NCBI RefSeq assembly: GCF_000425825.1
Contig: NZ_AUEE01000003.1
Location: 124,001 to 188,000, forward strand
Direction: 5' to 3'
Length of the DNA stretch: 64,000 nucleotides
Source: Jeotgalicoccus marinus DSM 19772
GTDB taxonomy: Bacteria > Bacillota > Bacilli > Staphylococcales > Salinicoccaceae
The notes beneath the pieces are model-generated. The model did not search any database, was not told where the DNA came from, and saw only the letters and a program-made list of their open reading frames with translations. Of this stretch, positions 34,845 through 42,560 are shown one piece after another (position 1 is the first letter of the stretch; each line of letters begins with the position of its first letter). The position numbers and the translations under genes are program-made.

Positions 34845-35696
34845 TTATTCATTGTATTTACCAAACACGTAGCTGATATAGCAACCTAATATAAATACTA
34901 CTATAGACACTATCCACATCATTATATTTGTCGGTAGCCCAGGGTAAATTGCAAAAAGCGAGCCAAATAACAGCCCCACGATTCCAGCATACGTTAGATA
35001 AGTAAAACGTCTAAGTAAATATGCGATGAGCCGGCTACCTAGTAGTATTCCTACAATAATACCAACCCCTGTAGACAATAAGACAGGAAGAACATAGAAA
35101 TTAAATGAAGTAAATTCATCTATAGCAAATATAATAATCGGATATACACCGATGATTAATAATACTAAGGATCCTGAGATACCTGGTAATAGCATAATTG
35201 CAGCAGCTAAAACACCTGAAAAGAAGTATTTAATTAGATTCACTGCATCCGTTGGTATTGAAGACAGATCTGATGCAGAAGTATTAGCTAAAGACATAAA
35301 GAAAAGTACTGCTATTCCAATAATTATTAATATATAGTGCGGTATTTTAAATTCTACTTTTGCATTAGATATTCTAAGTAACATCGGAATGACTCCTAAC
35401 ACCATTCCCATGAAAAACCAATGTGTCGGTATGGTATGGCTCTGTAATAAATAATTCAAAAGAGATGACACTGATAAAATTGCAAGAGCCATACCGATTA
35501 CTATCGGTAAAAGAAAACCAATCGAATTTTTATAAAATTTAGAAACTAACCGACTGAGTGCACCTAAAAATTGATCATAAATACCAAGTAATAGTGCCAT
35601 TGTACCGCTACTCACACCTGGTACAAGTTCAACTATACCCATCAAGAATCCTTTTGGAAGGTTCGACCACTTAAACATATTATCAATTCCATTCAT
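34845..35696 (-). CDS. popT: DUF368 membrane protein, PopT-type undecaprenyl phosphate transporter
   Basis: A 283-residue protein with about eight membrane helices and two DUF368 repeats: 'MGIVELVPGVSSGTMALLLG' near the N terminus and 'MLLPGISGSLVLLIIGVYPI' in the second half. DUF368 proteins (PopT) were recently shown to return undecaprenyl phosphate to the inner face of the membrane for cell envelope synthesis. The gene stands alone. A shorter start at the ATG near 35678 is possible. Function is by family, not shown here. Confidence 0.85.
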   Translation of the reverse strand: MNGIDNMFKWSNLPKGFLMGIVELVPGVSSGTMALLLGIYDQFLGALSRLVSKFYKNSIGFLLPIVIGMALAILSVSSLLNYLLQSHTIPTHWFFMGMVLGVIPMLLRISNAKVEFKIPHYILIIIGIAVLFFMSLANTSASDLSSIPTDAVNLIKYFFSGVLAAAIMLLPGISGSLVLLIIGVYPIIIFAIDEFTSFNFYVLPVLLSTGVGIIVGILLGSRLIAYLLRRFTYLTYAGIVGLLFGSLFAIYPGLPTNIMMWIVSIVVFILGCYISYVFGKYNE

Positions 35697-35914
35697 AATT
35701 TTTCACTCTCAATATTTTAGCACATCAGCCATAAATTAAGGACTATTTACTTAGTAAATGGAGTAACGGTGAGCATTATTTTGTAATGATAGGTGATATA
35801 ATAATATTTTTTTATAGTCTAGTGTATCTTTGTCACAAAATTGTATATTCTCAATAGACCTTGAAAACACAATTTTAATTGACATATTGCTCATTATGTC
35901 ATAAGATTTCAAAG

Positions 35915-35929
35915 TGATAATGATTCTCA
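35915..35929 (+). promoter_or_regulatory. Fur box upstream of siderophore importer
   Basis: TGATAATGATTCTCA matches the 7-1-7 Fur motif TGATAATNATTATCA at all but one position. It lies 27 bases before the ATPase start, in the longest non-coding stretch here (35697-35955). The rest of that stretch shows only AT-rich promoter-like sequence. Confidence 0.85.
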
Positions 35930-35955
35930 ATGAGAAATGGAAATGAGGCATAACC

Positions 35956-36762
35956 ATGTCAGATGCATTAGAAGTGCAAAATATACAAGTCGGGTACCAG
36001 AACCGTTCAGTCATCGAAGATTTTAGTGTGACTATACCTAAAAATAAGATAACGACAATAATTGGCCCAAATGGTTGTGGAAAATCTACTTTAATTAAAA
36101 CTGTCTCCAGAATTCTAAAGGCCGAAAGTGGGGCGATTTTTTTAGATGGGAAAGCGATTAACACCTTGGATACGAGAGAAATCGCCAAGAAAATGGCAAT
36201 ATTGCCGCAAACAGCTGAATCACCAGGTGGTTTGTCGGTATTTGAATTAGTTTCTTATGGTCGTTTCCCTTATAGAAAAGCGATGGGTTCGCTGAGTAAA
36301 GAAGATTATGAACATATTCATTGGGCAATAGATGTTACAGGCTTAAATGAATTTAAGGACCGCCAAATTAGTGATATGTCGGGTGGTCAAAGGCAACGTG
36401 CATGGATTGCAATGTCACTTGCACAAGGTACTGATACTTTAGTACTTGATGAACCAACTACATATTTAGATCTTGCACATCAACTAGAAATACTACTCCT
36501 ATTAAAGCGATTGAACGAAGAAGAAAACCGTACAATTGTTATGGTCTTACACGATTTAAACCTTGCATCACGTTTTTCCGACTATATGATTGCAATGAAA
36601 GATGGTGACCTAATCACTAAAGGCACACCGGAAGAAGTAATGACGAAGGGGCATTTAAGAACACTCTTTAATATAGAAGCAGAGTTTCAATCATGCCCTT
36701 ACAGTGGGCACCCAGTCTTCACTTCTTACCATATAAGTAAACAGGAAGACAGCCATGGCTAA
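35956..36762 (+). CDS. iron-siderophore ABC transporter ATP-binding protein (FhuC/FecE-like)
   Basis: A 268-residue ATPase of the FepC/FhuC type. Walker A is 'IGPNGCGKSTLIKTVSRIL', the signature is 'MSGGQRQRAWIAMSLAQ' and Walker B is 'LVLDEPTTYLDLAHQLEILL'. It powers the two permeases that follow in the same operon. It overlaps the first permease by 8 bases. A Fur box precedes it, so expression should rise when iron is scarce. In S. aureus, FhuC serves several siderophore importers. Confidence 0.93.
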   Translation: MSDALEVQNIQVGYQNRSVIEDFSVTIPKNKITTIIGPNGCGKSTLIKTVSRILKAESGAIFLDGKAINTLDTREIAKKMAILPQTAESPGGLSVFELVSYGRFPYRKAMGSLSKEDYEHIHWAIDVTGLNEFKDRQISDMSGGQRQRAWIAMSLAQGTDTLVLDEPTTYLDLAHQLEILLLLKRLNEEENRTIVMVLHDLNLASRFSDYMIAMKDGDLITKGTPEEVMTKGHLRTLFNIEAEFQSCPYSGHPVFTSYHISKQEDSHG

Positions 36763-37807
36763 AAATGCAACTATAGAAAGTAAGGCTCAGGTCAAGGCTG
36801 TTAAGAAGACTGCAAAACCAATTCGTGGCACAATCATTATTATCTCGGGACTCGTTTTTTTATGCTTTAGTTTTATCTTGTCTATATCTTTAGGCGCTGC
36901 TGATATAAATCTTTCGACGATATATAATGCTTTTTTTAATTTTGATACTGGTGTTACACAGCATCAAATCATTCGTGAGCTACGTTTCCCTAGAATTATT
37001 GGAGCTGCCTTAGTCGGTGCAGCATTTAGTGTTGCAGGTGCTCTAATGCAAGGAATGACAAGAAACCCATTAGCAGACTCTGGTTTACTCGGCTTGAATG
37101 CTGGTGCTGTAATGATGCTTGCAATCAGCTTCAGTTTCTTCCCTGGTATGCCATATGTATATACAGTATTATTATCATTTTTCGGTGCAGCTCTCGGTGC
37201 CTCTATTGTATATGGTGTCGGGTCACTAAGTAAAAATGGTTTAACACCAATCAGACTCGTCTTAGCTGGGGCAGCTGTAACGGCATTATTAACTGCTCTA
37301 AGTGAAGGAATCGCGCTCTACTTTAATGTTGGTCAAGACATGGCCTTTTGGTATGCCGGCGGTGTTTCTAGCACGAAATGGGAACATCTTATAGTTATAA
37401 CGCCTATCGTTATCATTATGATATTCATTGCTATGCGTATATCACGGTCAATAACGATTCTAAGTTTAGGTGAAGAAGTTGCAGTGAGTCTTGGGGAGCG
37501 TACAGTTAGAACTAAGCTGATCAGTATCTTAGTTATTGTTGTCCTTGCAGGACTTGCGGTATCGGTAGTTGGTGCAGTGAGCTTTGTTGGACTGATTGTG
37601 CCACATCTAACACGTAAAATTGTTGGTTATGATTACCGCTGGATTATCCCAGTGAGTGCAGTGGTTGGAGCGGTCTTGGTTGTTGTTGCAGACCTATTAG
37701 CTCGTACATTAAATGCACCTTTCGAAATTCCAATTGGTGCCTTAATCTCACTAATCGGTGTACCTTTCTTCCTCTACTTAGCACGTAAAGGAGGTAAGGA
37801 ATTATGA
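36755..37807 (+). CDS. iron-siderophore ABC transporter permease (FecCD family)
   Basis: A 350-residue permease with about ten helices and FecCD/BtuC landmarks: 'ELRFPRIIGAALVGAAFSVA', 'MQGMTRNPLADSGLLGLNAG', 'SLGERTVRTKLI' (the ATPase-coupling loop) and 'FVGLIVPHLTRKIVGYDYRW'. It pairs with the second permease downstream, with a 4-base overlap. Substrate is an iron(III)-siderophore; which one cannot be read. Confidence 0.93.
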   Translation: MAKNATIESKAQVKAVKKTAKPIRGTIIIISGLVFLCFSFILSISLGAADINLSTIYNAFFNFDTGVTQHQIIRELRFPRIIGAALVGAAFSVAGALMQGMTRNPLADSGLLGLNAGAVMMLAISFSFFPGMPYVYTVLLSFFGAALGASIVYGVGSLSKNGLTPIRLVLAGAAVTALLTALSEGIALYFNVGQDMAFWYAGGVSSTKWEHLIVITPIVIIMIFIAMRISRSITILSLGEEVAVSLGERTVRTKLISILVIVVLAGLAVSVVGAVSFVGLIVPHLTRKIVGYDYRWIIPVSAVVGAVLVVVADLLARTLNAPFEIPIGALISLIGVPFFLYLARKGGKEL

Positions 37808-38835
37808 TGTCACAAAAGACAGCTGGATTAATCAAGAGACAGAAAAAGGCTGTATTTGTCGGAATATCTTTAGTTGTGATACTCATTGTCTTGTTTGTAG
37901 TCAGCCTAAACACTGGTGTAATGAAAATAGACCCACTCACTGTTATCAAGACAGTATTTGGTCAAGGCGAAGCCACAGATGAACTATTGCTTTTTGAATT
38001 CAGATTACCACGTATTGTCATTGCTGTTCTAATTGGCATGGGACTAGCGATGTCAGGTGCAGTGCTCCAAGGTGTTGTTAAGAACCCACTAGCTGACCCT
38101 GGTATTATCGGGATTAATGCGGGTGCTGGTTTAGCTATAACGCTTTTTGTAACGTATTTCTCAACTGAAGTCGGTGGATCTGTCTTCTTAATGCCAATCG
38201 TCGCCTTCATAGGAGCAGGGTTAACTGCAGTGACGATCTACGCCTTCTCTTACAAAAAAGATGAGGGGATATCACCGATACGATTGATTCTAGTCGGGGT
38301 AGCAGTTGCAGCAGGTATTAGTGCTTTAATGATCGTTCTCACGTTAAAAATCGATCCTAAAACGTACGACTTTGTTGCCACCTGGCTTGCAGGTAGCATT
38401 TGGGGTTCAAGTTGGAACTTTGTTTTTGCACTCTTACCTTGGCTCATTGTTTTAATGCCATACGTTTACTTTAAAGCGAAAGTATTAGATGTAATGAACT
38501 TAGGTGACTCTACAGCTGTCAGTCTCGGTATGAACCTTGAAAAGGAACGTCGTACCTTGCTCGCTGCTGCAGTTGGCTTAGCAGCCGCTAGTGTTTCTGT
38601 TAGTGGGGGTATTGGTTTCGTAGGACTCATTGCACCACATATGACCCGCCGTATAGTTGGTGAGGCATATCGTTATGTTTTACCTATCAGCGCCCTGATT
38701 GGCGGAGTTCTAGTACTTGCCGCTGATACAATCGGCCGGGTGATCTTACAACCAGCTGAAATACCTACAGGTGTAGTGGTTGCCATAATTGGTGCCCCTT
38801 ACTTCTTGTACTTATTAGCAAAACTCAATGATTAA
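37804..38835 (+). CDS. iron-siderophore ABC transporter permease (FecCD family)
   Basis: A 343-residue second FecCD permease with the same landmarks: 'EFRLPRIVIAVLIGMGLAMS', 'LQGVVKNPLADPGIIGINAG' and 'FVGLIAPHMTRRIVGEAYRY'. The AAGGAGG site lies in the end of the previous gene. The two permeases together form the membrane channel. An 88-base gap with a stem-loop and a second Fur box separates it from the binding protein. Confidence 0.93.
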   Translation: MMSQKTAGLIKRQKKAVFVGISLVVILIVLFVVSLNTGVMKIDPLTVIKTVFGQGEATDELLLFEFRLPRIVIAVLIGMGLAMSGAVLQGVVKNPLADPGIIGINAGAGLAITLFVTYFSTEVGGSVFLMPIVAFIGAGLTAVTIYAFSYKKDEGISPIRLILVGVAVAAGISALMIVLTLKIDPKTYDFVATWLAGSIWGSSWNFVFALLPWLIVLMPYVYFKAKVLDVMNLGDSTAVSLGMNLEKERRTLLAAAVGLAAASVSVSGGIGFVGLIAPHMTRRIVGEAYRYVLPISALIGGVLVLAADTIGRVILQPAEIPTGVVVAIIGAPYFLYLLAKLND

Positions 38836-38846
38836 CGGTAATTCCA

Positions 38847-38870
38847 TCCGGTAGCTTCACTGCTACCGGA
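38847..38870 (+). terminator. stem-loop between permease and binding-protein genes
   Basis: TCCGGTAGC / GCTACCGGA, 9-base stem with a 6-base loop. The tail is TTAAATAAAAAA without a U-run, so it may be a weak terminator or an mRNA-stability element. Confidence 0.5.
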
Positions 38871-38889
38871 TTAAATAAAAAACATCAAT

Positions 38890-38904
38890 TGATAATAATT
38901 ATCA
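38890..38904 (+). promoter_or_regulatory. perfect Fur box upstream of siderophore-binding protein
   Basis: TGATAATAATTATCA is an exact 7-1-7 Fur match, embedded in a 19-base symmetric sequence (38888-38906). It lies about 20 bases before the ATG, so the binding protein has its own Fur-controlled promoter. Confidence 0.92.
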
Positions 38905-38923
38905 ATTAGAAGGAGAGTATGTT

Positions 38924-39850
38924 ATGAAGAGATTATTTAGTATGTTTTTTGCATTAACTTTTGTCCTTGTTTTAGCCGCTTGTTCCAGTCAAGGTGAAGA
39001 ATCCGAAGACAATTCCTCAGCTGATAGTGAAGACTCATCTTCAGAAACAGTTACATATGAATCTGAATCCGGCCCAGTAGAAATCCCTAAGAATCCTAAA
39101 CGTATTGCTGCCTTAACTTATGGACCGAATGTCCTTTCATTAGATGGTGACTTAGTAGGCGTTGACCAATGGTCAAAAGCAAATCCTTTATTCACTGAAG
39201 ACCTTGCAGATGTTACACAAATTACTGAAGAAGATCCTGAAAGTGTCTTAGCAGTTGAACCAGATCTAATCATAGCTGGAACAAACATGCAAAACCTTGA
39301 AGAGTTAGAGAAAATTGCACCAACTGTTGTCTTTACTTGGGGAGAACTTGACTACTTAGAACAACAAATTGAAATTGGAAAAATTCTAGGTAAAGAAGAT
39401 GAAGCACGTGAATGGGCAGAGGACTTTGAGAGTCGTGCATCTCAGATAGGTAAAGAAATCAAAGAAAAACACGGTGAAGATGTGACTGTCACAATGTTCG
39501 AGACAAATGGTACCAACTTCTATATCTTTGGTGAAGCATGGGGTAGAGGAACAGAAATTCTCTTCCAAGCGATGGATTTAAATATGCCTGAAAATGTTGA
39601 AGAAGCTGTATCTGAAGAAGGCTACCATGAGATCTCTCAAGAAGTTTTATCTGAATATGCCGGTGATTACATTGTTTTAAGTCGTGGTGAAGACACTGAT
39701 ATGTCATTTACTGAAGATGAAGTATGGCAGTCAATACCAGCTGTTAAGGAAGGTAGAGTCATTGAAATTGATACTGCAAAAACGAGTTATAGTGATCCAA
39801 CCACTCTTGAATATCTTCTAGAAATCTACGCAGAAGAATTAAATAAATAA
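38924..39850 (+). CDS. iron-siderophore-binding lipoprotein (FhuD/FecB-like)
   Basis: A 308-residue lipoprotein receptor. The signal peptide ends in VLAAC (Cys20), followed by a Ser/Glu-rich linker. The type III binding fold shows 'GPVEIPKNPKRIAALTYGPN', 'VLAVEPDLIIAGTNMQNLEE' and the long helix joining the lobes ('KILGKEDEAREWAEDFESRA'). It feeds the upstream FecCD permeases. It has its own perfect Fur box and ends at a strong hairpin. Confidence 0.93.
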   Translation: MKRLFSMFFALTFVLVLAACSSQGEESEDNSSADSEDSSSETVTYESESGPVEIPKNPKRIAALTYGPNVLSLDGDLVGVDQWSKANPLFTEDLADVTQITEEDPESVLAVEPDLIIAGTNMQNLEELEKIAPTVVFTWGELDYLEQQIEIGKILGKEDEAREWAEDFESRASQIGKEIKEKHGEDVTVTMFETNGTNFYIFGEAWGRGTEILFQAMDLNMPENVEEAVSEEGYHEISQEVLSEYAGDYIVLSRGEDTDMSFTEDEVWQSIPAVKEGRVIEIDTAKTSYSDPTTLEYLLEIYAEELNK

Positions 39851-39881
39851 ACAGAAGCCCCCTAATATAGGGGGCTTCTGT
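39851..39881. terminator. terminator between binding protein and phnA genes
   Basis: ACAGAAGCCCCC / GGGGGCTTCTGT, a perfect 12-base stem with a 7-base loop, between convergent genes. T-rich sequence follows on the minus strand; on the plus strand the U-run begins about 13 bases later. Confidence 0.8.
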
Positions 39882-39891
39882 AGCTTCTAAT

Positions 39892-40236
39892 CTATTTTTT
39901 AACAAACTCTGACTTCAAGCCAAGTTGACCGAATCCTGGAATTTTACAATCAATGTCATGTCCATCTTCTGGATCAACCAATTTTATACCTTTTACTTTT
40001 GTTCCTTGTTTGATTACATTTGATGCACCTTTAACTTTTAAATCTTTAATCACACTAACATTATCACCATTATTTAATATGTTACCATTGGCATCTTTGA
40101 CCATTGAAGCTGCTGTAGCTTCCGCTTCAGACTCTTTAGTCCATTCATGGTTACACATTGGGCATACAAATAGGCTACCGTCTTCATAAGTGTATTCCGA
40201 GTTACAATTTGGGCAATTTGGTAAGGTATTCTCCAT
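39892..40236 (-). CDS. PhnA/YjdM-family zinc ribbon protein
   Basis: A 114-residue protein. The N-terminal zinc ribbon is [15 protein letters not shown] with '[11 protein letters not shown]' (four Cys); the C-terminal SH3-like PhnA domain contains '[20 protein letters not shown]' and '[20 protein letters not shown]'. Despite its old name, the family has no proven role in phosphonate use. GGAGG precedes the ATG. It diverges from the thymidine kinase gene. Confidence 0.92.
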   Translation of the reverse strand: MENTLPNCPNCNSEYTYEDGSLFVCPMCNHEWTKESEAEATAASMVKDANGNILNNGDNVSVIKDLKVKGASNVIKQGTKVKGIKLVDPEDGHDIDCKIPGFGQLGLKSEFVKK

Positions 40237-40355
40237 GGTCTTCCTCCATTATTTAATCACTAATTTTAAGATACCATAAATACATAAGTCCTTATCAAAA
40301 AGATATACAATTCATGTTACTATAAATAATGATACTGAAAAGATTGGGGATTTCT

Positions 40356-40928
40356 ATGGCTAAACTTTACTATCGCTACGGTACGATGCAGAGTAATAAA
40401 AGTAATCAAATTATCACAACACATTATCAATACACTACACAAGGCAAACGTTGTCTTGCTTTCACTTCTCCAATTGATTCAAGAAGTGGGTATCATAAGA
40501 TTAAATCGCGTGTTGGGCTCGAACTTGATGCCGAATACGTCACTGATGATATCTTTGAGAAAGTTAAAAAAGAACATGAAAAAGAAAAGGTCTTTGCTGT
40601 CTTAGTTGATGAAGCACAATTTTTATCGAAAAAAGATATACACAATCTCAGTGATATCCCAGACTTGTTAGATATTCCTGTTATTGCCTTCGGTTTAAAA
40701 ACTGACTTTAGGAATGAGTTGTTCGAAGGAAGTAAAACTTTGCTCGAATTAGCAGATGCAATTGATGAGTTGAAGACAGTATGCCAGTATTGCAACAAGA
40801 AGGCCACATTGAACCTTCGAATGCAAAATGGGATTCCGACAAACATCGGTGAAACGATTCAAATTGGTGATGAGGAATATGTTCCAGTTTGTAGAAAATG
40901 CTACAAAGAACGTTTAGATTTAATATAA
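40356..40928 (+). CDS. tdk: thymidine kinase, E. coli-like subtype with altered P-loop
   Basis: A 190-residue TK1-type kinase that would phosphorylate thymidine. It resembles E. coli Tdk: 'VLVDEAQFLSKKDIHNLSDI', 'IPVIAFGLKTDFRNELFEGS', 'DELKTVCQYCNKKATLNLRM' and 'EYVPVCRKCYKERL' (four-Cys zinc site). The P-loop reads Gly9-Thr-Met-Gln-Ser-Asn14-Lys15-Ser16, with Asn where Gly precedes the Lys. I take the ATG at 40356 (MAKLYYRYG) with GGGG upstream. It is not beside prfA/rpmE, where the usual Firmicutes tdk lies, so it may be a second copy. Confidence 0.88.
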   Translation: MAKLYYRYGTMQSNKSNQIITTHYQYTTQGKRCLAFTSPIDSRSGYHKIKSRVGLELDAEYVTDDIFEKVKKEHEKEKVFAVLVDEAQFLSKKDIHNLSDIPDLLDIPVIAFGLKTDFRNELFEGSKTLLELADAIDELKTVCQYCNKKATLNLRMQNGIPTNIGETIQIGDEEYVPVCRKCYKERLDLI

Positions 40929-40935
40929 GAAATAC

Positions 40936-40966
40936 AAAGCAACTGTGAATTCACAGTTGCTTTTTT
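40936..40966 (+). terminator. terminator of thymidine kinase
   Basis: AAGCAACTGTGAATTCACAGTTGC, fully self-complementary, then TTTTTT. Confidence 0.93.
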
Positions 40967-40978
40967 CACATGAAACAT

Positions 40979-41737
40979 TTATCTTTTTACCAGTTCAATA
41001 TTAGGGAGGTATCTCAGATTAAGCACATCGCCATCATCAAATGATATTGTAAATTCTGAAGTCCCACCATATTGCTCTGAACCTATGATAATTTGCATCT
41101 TCTCATAGTCAACGACATTCGACACACTAAGGCTTCCATACTTGTCTGTATTCGGTACATTGATATCATAAACACCCTCTGGAATATCTTCACCAACAAC
41201 CCATAAACCAGTAGTGAGTACATCAATATCTGATGTTTCATAAGGCTCGAGTTCTACTCCTGAGTCATGCTGTGTCTCAAGTGTATAACCTTCATCTAAA
41301 AAGACAACTAGACTATCAGGATACTGTCCCTCATGGTTATTAATACCAGATAAGGTCTCACCAGCAACTATTCTACCTTCTGCATTTTCGACAGAAATAC
41401 TACTAGTTTCTTCATGCGGTATCACTTTATAGCGGCCAGGTTCAATATCAGAACCAACCGAATGCGTTCCTTTGTCTAAACTGACAGCAGCACCTTCATT
41501 CATAAGATGGCTGTAGTCAATATAATCTATATCTTCATTTGTAGATGTTTCAGTTTCTGATGAACTAGTGTCCTGAGTTGAATTGTCATCAGGTTCATCA
41601 TTAGTCGTTTTTTCAGTTGGTTCATCTCCAGAAATCCAACTGTTAATCTCATCTGCTAACTGATCAAATGGATTACTACATGCGGATAGTATCAAGGTAG
41701 ATAAAAACAATAGACTTATAAAGCGATACTTCATCAT
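40979..41737 (-). CDS. lipoprotein with a duplicated unnamed beta domain
   Basis: A 252-residue lipoprotein. The signal peptide ends in ILSAC (Cys20). Residues about 38-75 are a Thr/Ser/Asp/Glu linker. Then two related domains follow: residues 91-155 ('HSVGSDIEPGRYKV' ... 'FLDEGYTLET') and 177-243 ('WVVGEDIPEGVYDI' ... 'FDDGDVLNLRY'). Both share V-G-x-D-I-x-x-G-x-Y, a central S-x-S/V strand and a closing D-x-G-x-x-L. This unit is common in Firmicutes hypothetical lipoproteins; I know no function. It stands alone; GAGG precedes the ATG. Confidence 0.75.
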   Translation of the reverse strand: MMKYRFISLLFLSTLILSACSNPFDQLADEINSWISGDEPTEKTTNDEPDDNSTQDTSSSETETSTNEDIDYIDYSHLMNEGAAVSLDKGTHSVGSDIEPGRYKVIPHEETSSISVENAEGRIVAGETLSGINNHEGQYPDSLVVFLDEGYTLETQHDSGVELEPYETSDIDVLTTGLWVVGEDIPEGVYDINVPNTDKYGSLSVSNVVDYEKMQIIIGSEQYGGTSEFTISFDDGDVLNLRYLPNIELVKR

Positions 41738-41865
41738 GTCACTTCCTCAATTCTGTAATTTTAATCTAAGTGTAAACTTACCATGATTGAATAACAACTT
41801 GATTTAATATAAGCATTTTTAATAAACTCTGCTATAATATGTTAATTACGTTAAAGAGGTCTCTC

Positions 41866-42543
41866 ATGAATAAACATTTAAATATTATTGCTATTATTTC
41901 TCTAACTATATATTTAGTCATTTGCTTCAGCGTTCTAGTAAAATTGAATTGGACTGAAGCATTCGACCTAAGTTTAATCCATTTCATCCAAGGATTTGTA
42001 ACAGCAGAACGCGCTGAAATCATCGTCTTACTCACTGATATTGGTGGTTCTTTTGCGATTATCCTTTTTTCAATTTTAACCGTTAGTCTTTTATTCCTAT
42101 TTAAGATGTATACTGCTGCACTTTGGTTTTCAAGCACTCTAGTTATCGGACCTGGTTTTCTTGTCAGTTTGATGAAGCGTCTTGTTGATAGAGAACGTCC
42201 TGATTTTCTCAGACTTGCATTTGAGTCTTCAGAGAGCTTTCCAAGCGGTCATTCTACTGCCTCTACAGTATTTTTTGGTCTTTTAGGTATCTTGCTCATT
42301 TATTTCGTCACACATACTTGGCAAAAGTATTTGATCGGCGTTATAACGATAGGCGTTATTTTATTTGTTATGACTTCAAGAATATTTCTTGGTGTCCATT
42401 TTCCAACAGACGTCCTTGCAGGTCTAACATTCGGTATCTTCATCATTACCTTATCTCTTAGTTTGTACTTCAAATATAGTCCAAAGTTAATTAACTATTT
42501 AGCACAACATTCTATAGAAGATAAAAGTCCATCTAGAAATTAA
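41866..42543 (+). CDS. PAP2-family membrane phosphatase
   Basis: A 225-residue protein with about six helices and the three PAP2 motifs: 'KRLVDRERPD' (KXXXXXXRP), 'SFPSGHSTAS' (PSGH) and 'SRIFLGVHFPTDVLAG' (SRXXXXXHXXXD). It acts on lipid phosphates such as undecaprenyl pyrophosphate or phosphatidylglycerol phosphate. I take the ATG at 41866 with AGAGG 7 bases upstream. The frame is open to 41839. It is monocistronic. Confidence 0.93.
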   Translation: MNKHLNIIAIISLTIYLVICFSVLVKLNWTEAFDLSLIHFIQGFVTAERAEIIVLLTDIGGSFAIILFSILTVSLLFLFKMYTAALWFSSTLVIGPGFLVSLMKRLVDRERPDFLRLAFESSESFPSGHSTASTVFFGLLGILLIYFVTHTWQKYLIGVITIGVILFVMTSRIFLGVHFPTDVLAGLTFGIFIITLSLSLYFKYSPKLINYLAQHSIEDKSPSRN

Positions 42544-42554
42544 TCTAGATGGAC
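42527..42554 (+). terminator. hairpin overlapping the PAP2 stop codon
   Basis: GTCCATCTAGA / TCTAGATGGAC enclose the PAP2 TAA codon; CTCATTTTATT follows, a modest T-tract. Confidence 0.7.
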
Positions 42555-42560
42555 CTCATT

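Noticed and set aside
35751-36188. Minus-strand open frame over the siderophore ATPase start
   Set aside because: It overlaps a well-supported ATPase with Walker motifs and a Fur box, and shows no domain of its own.
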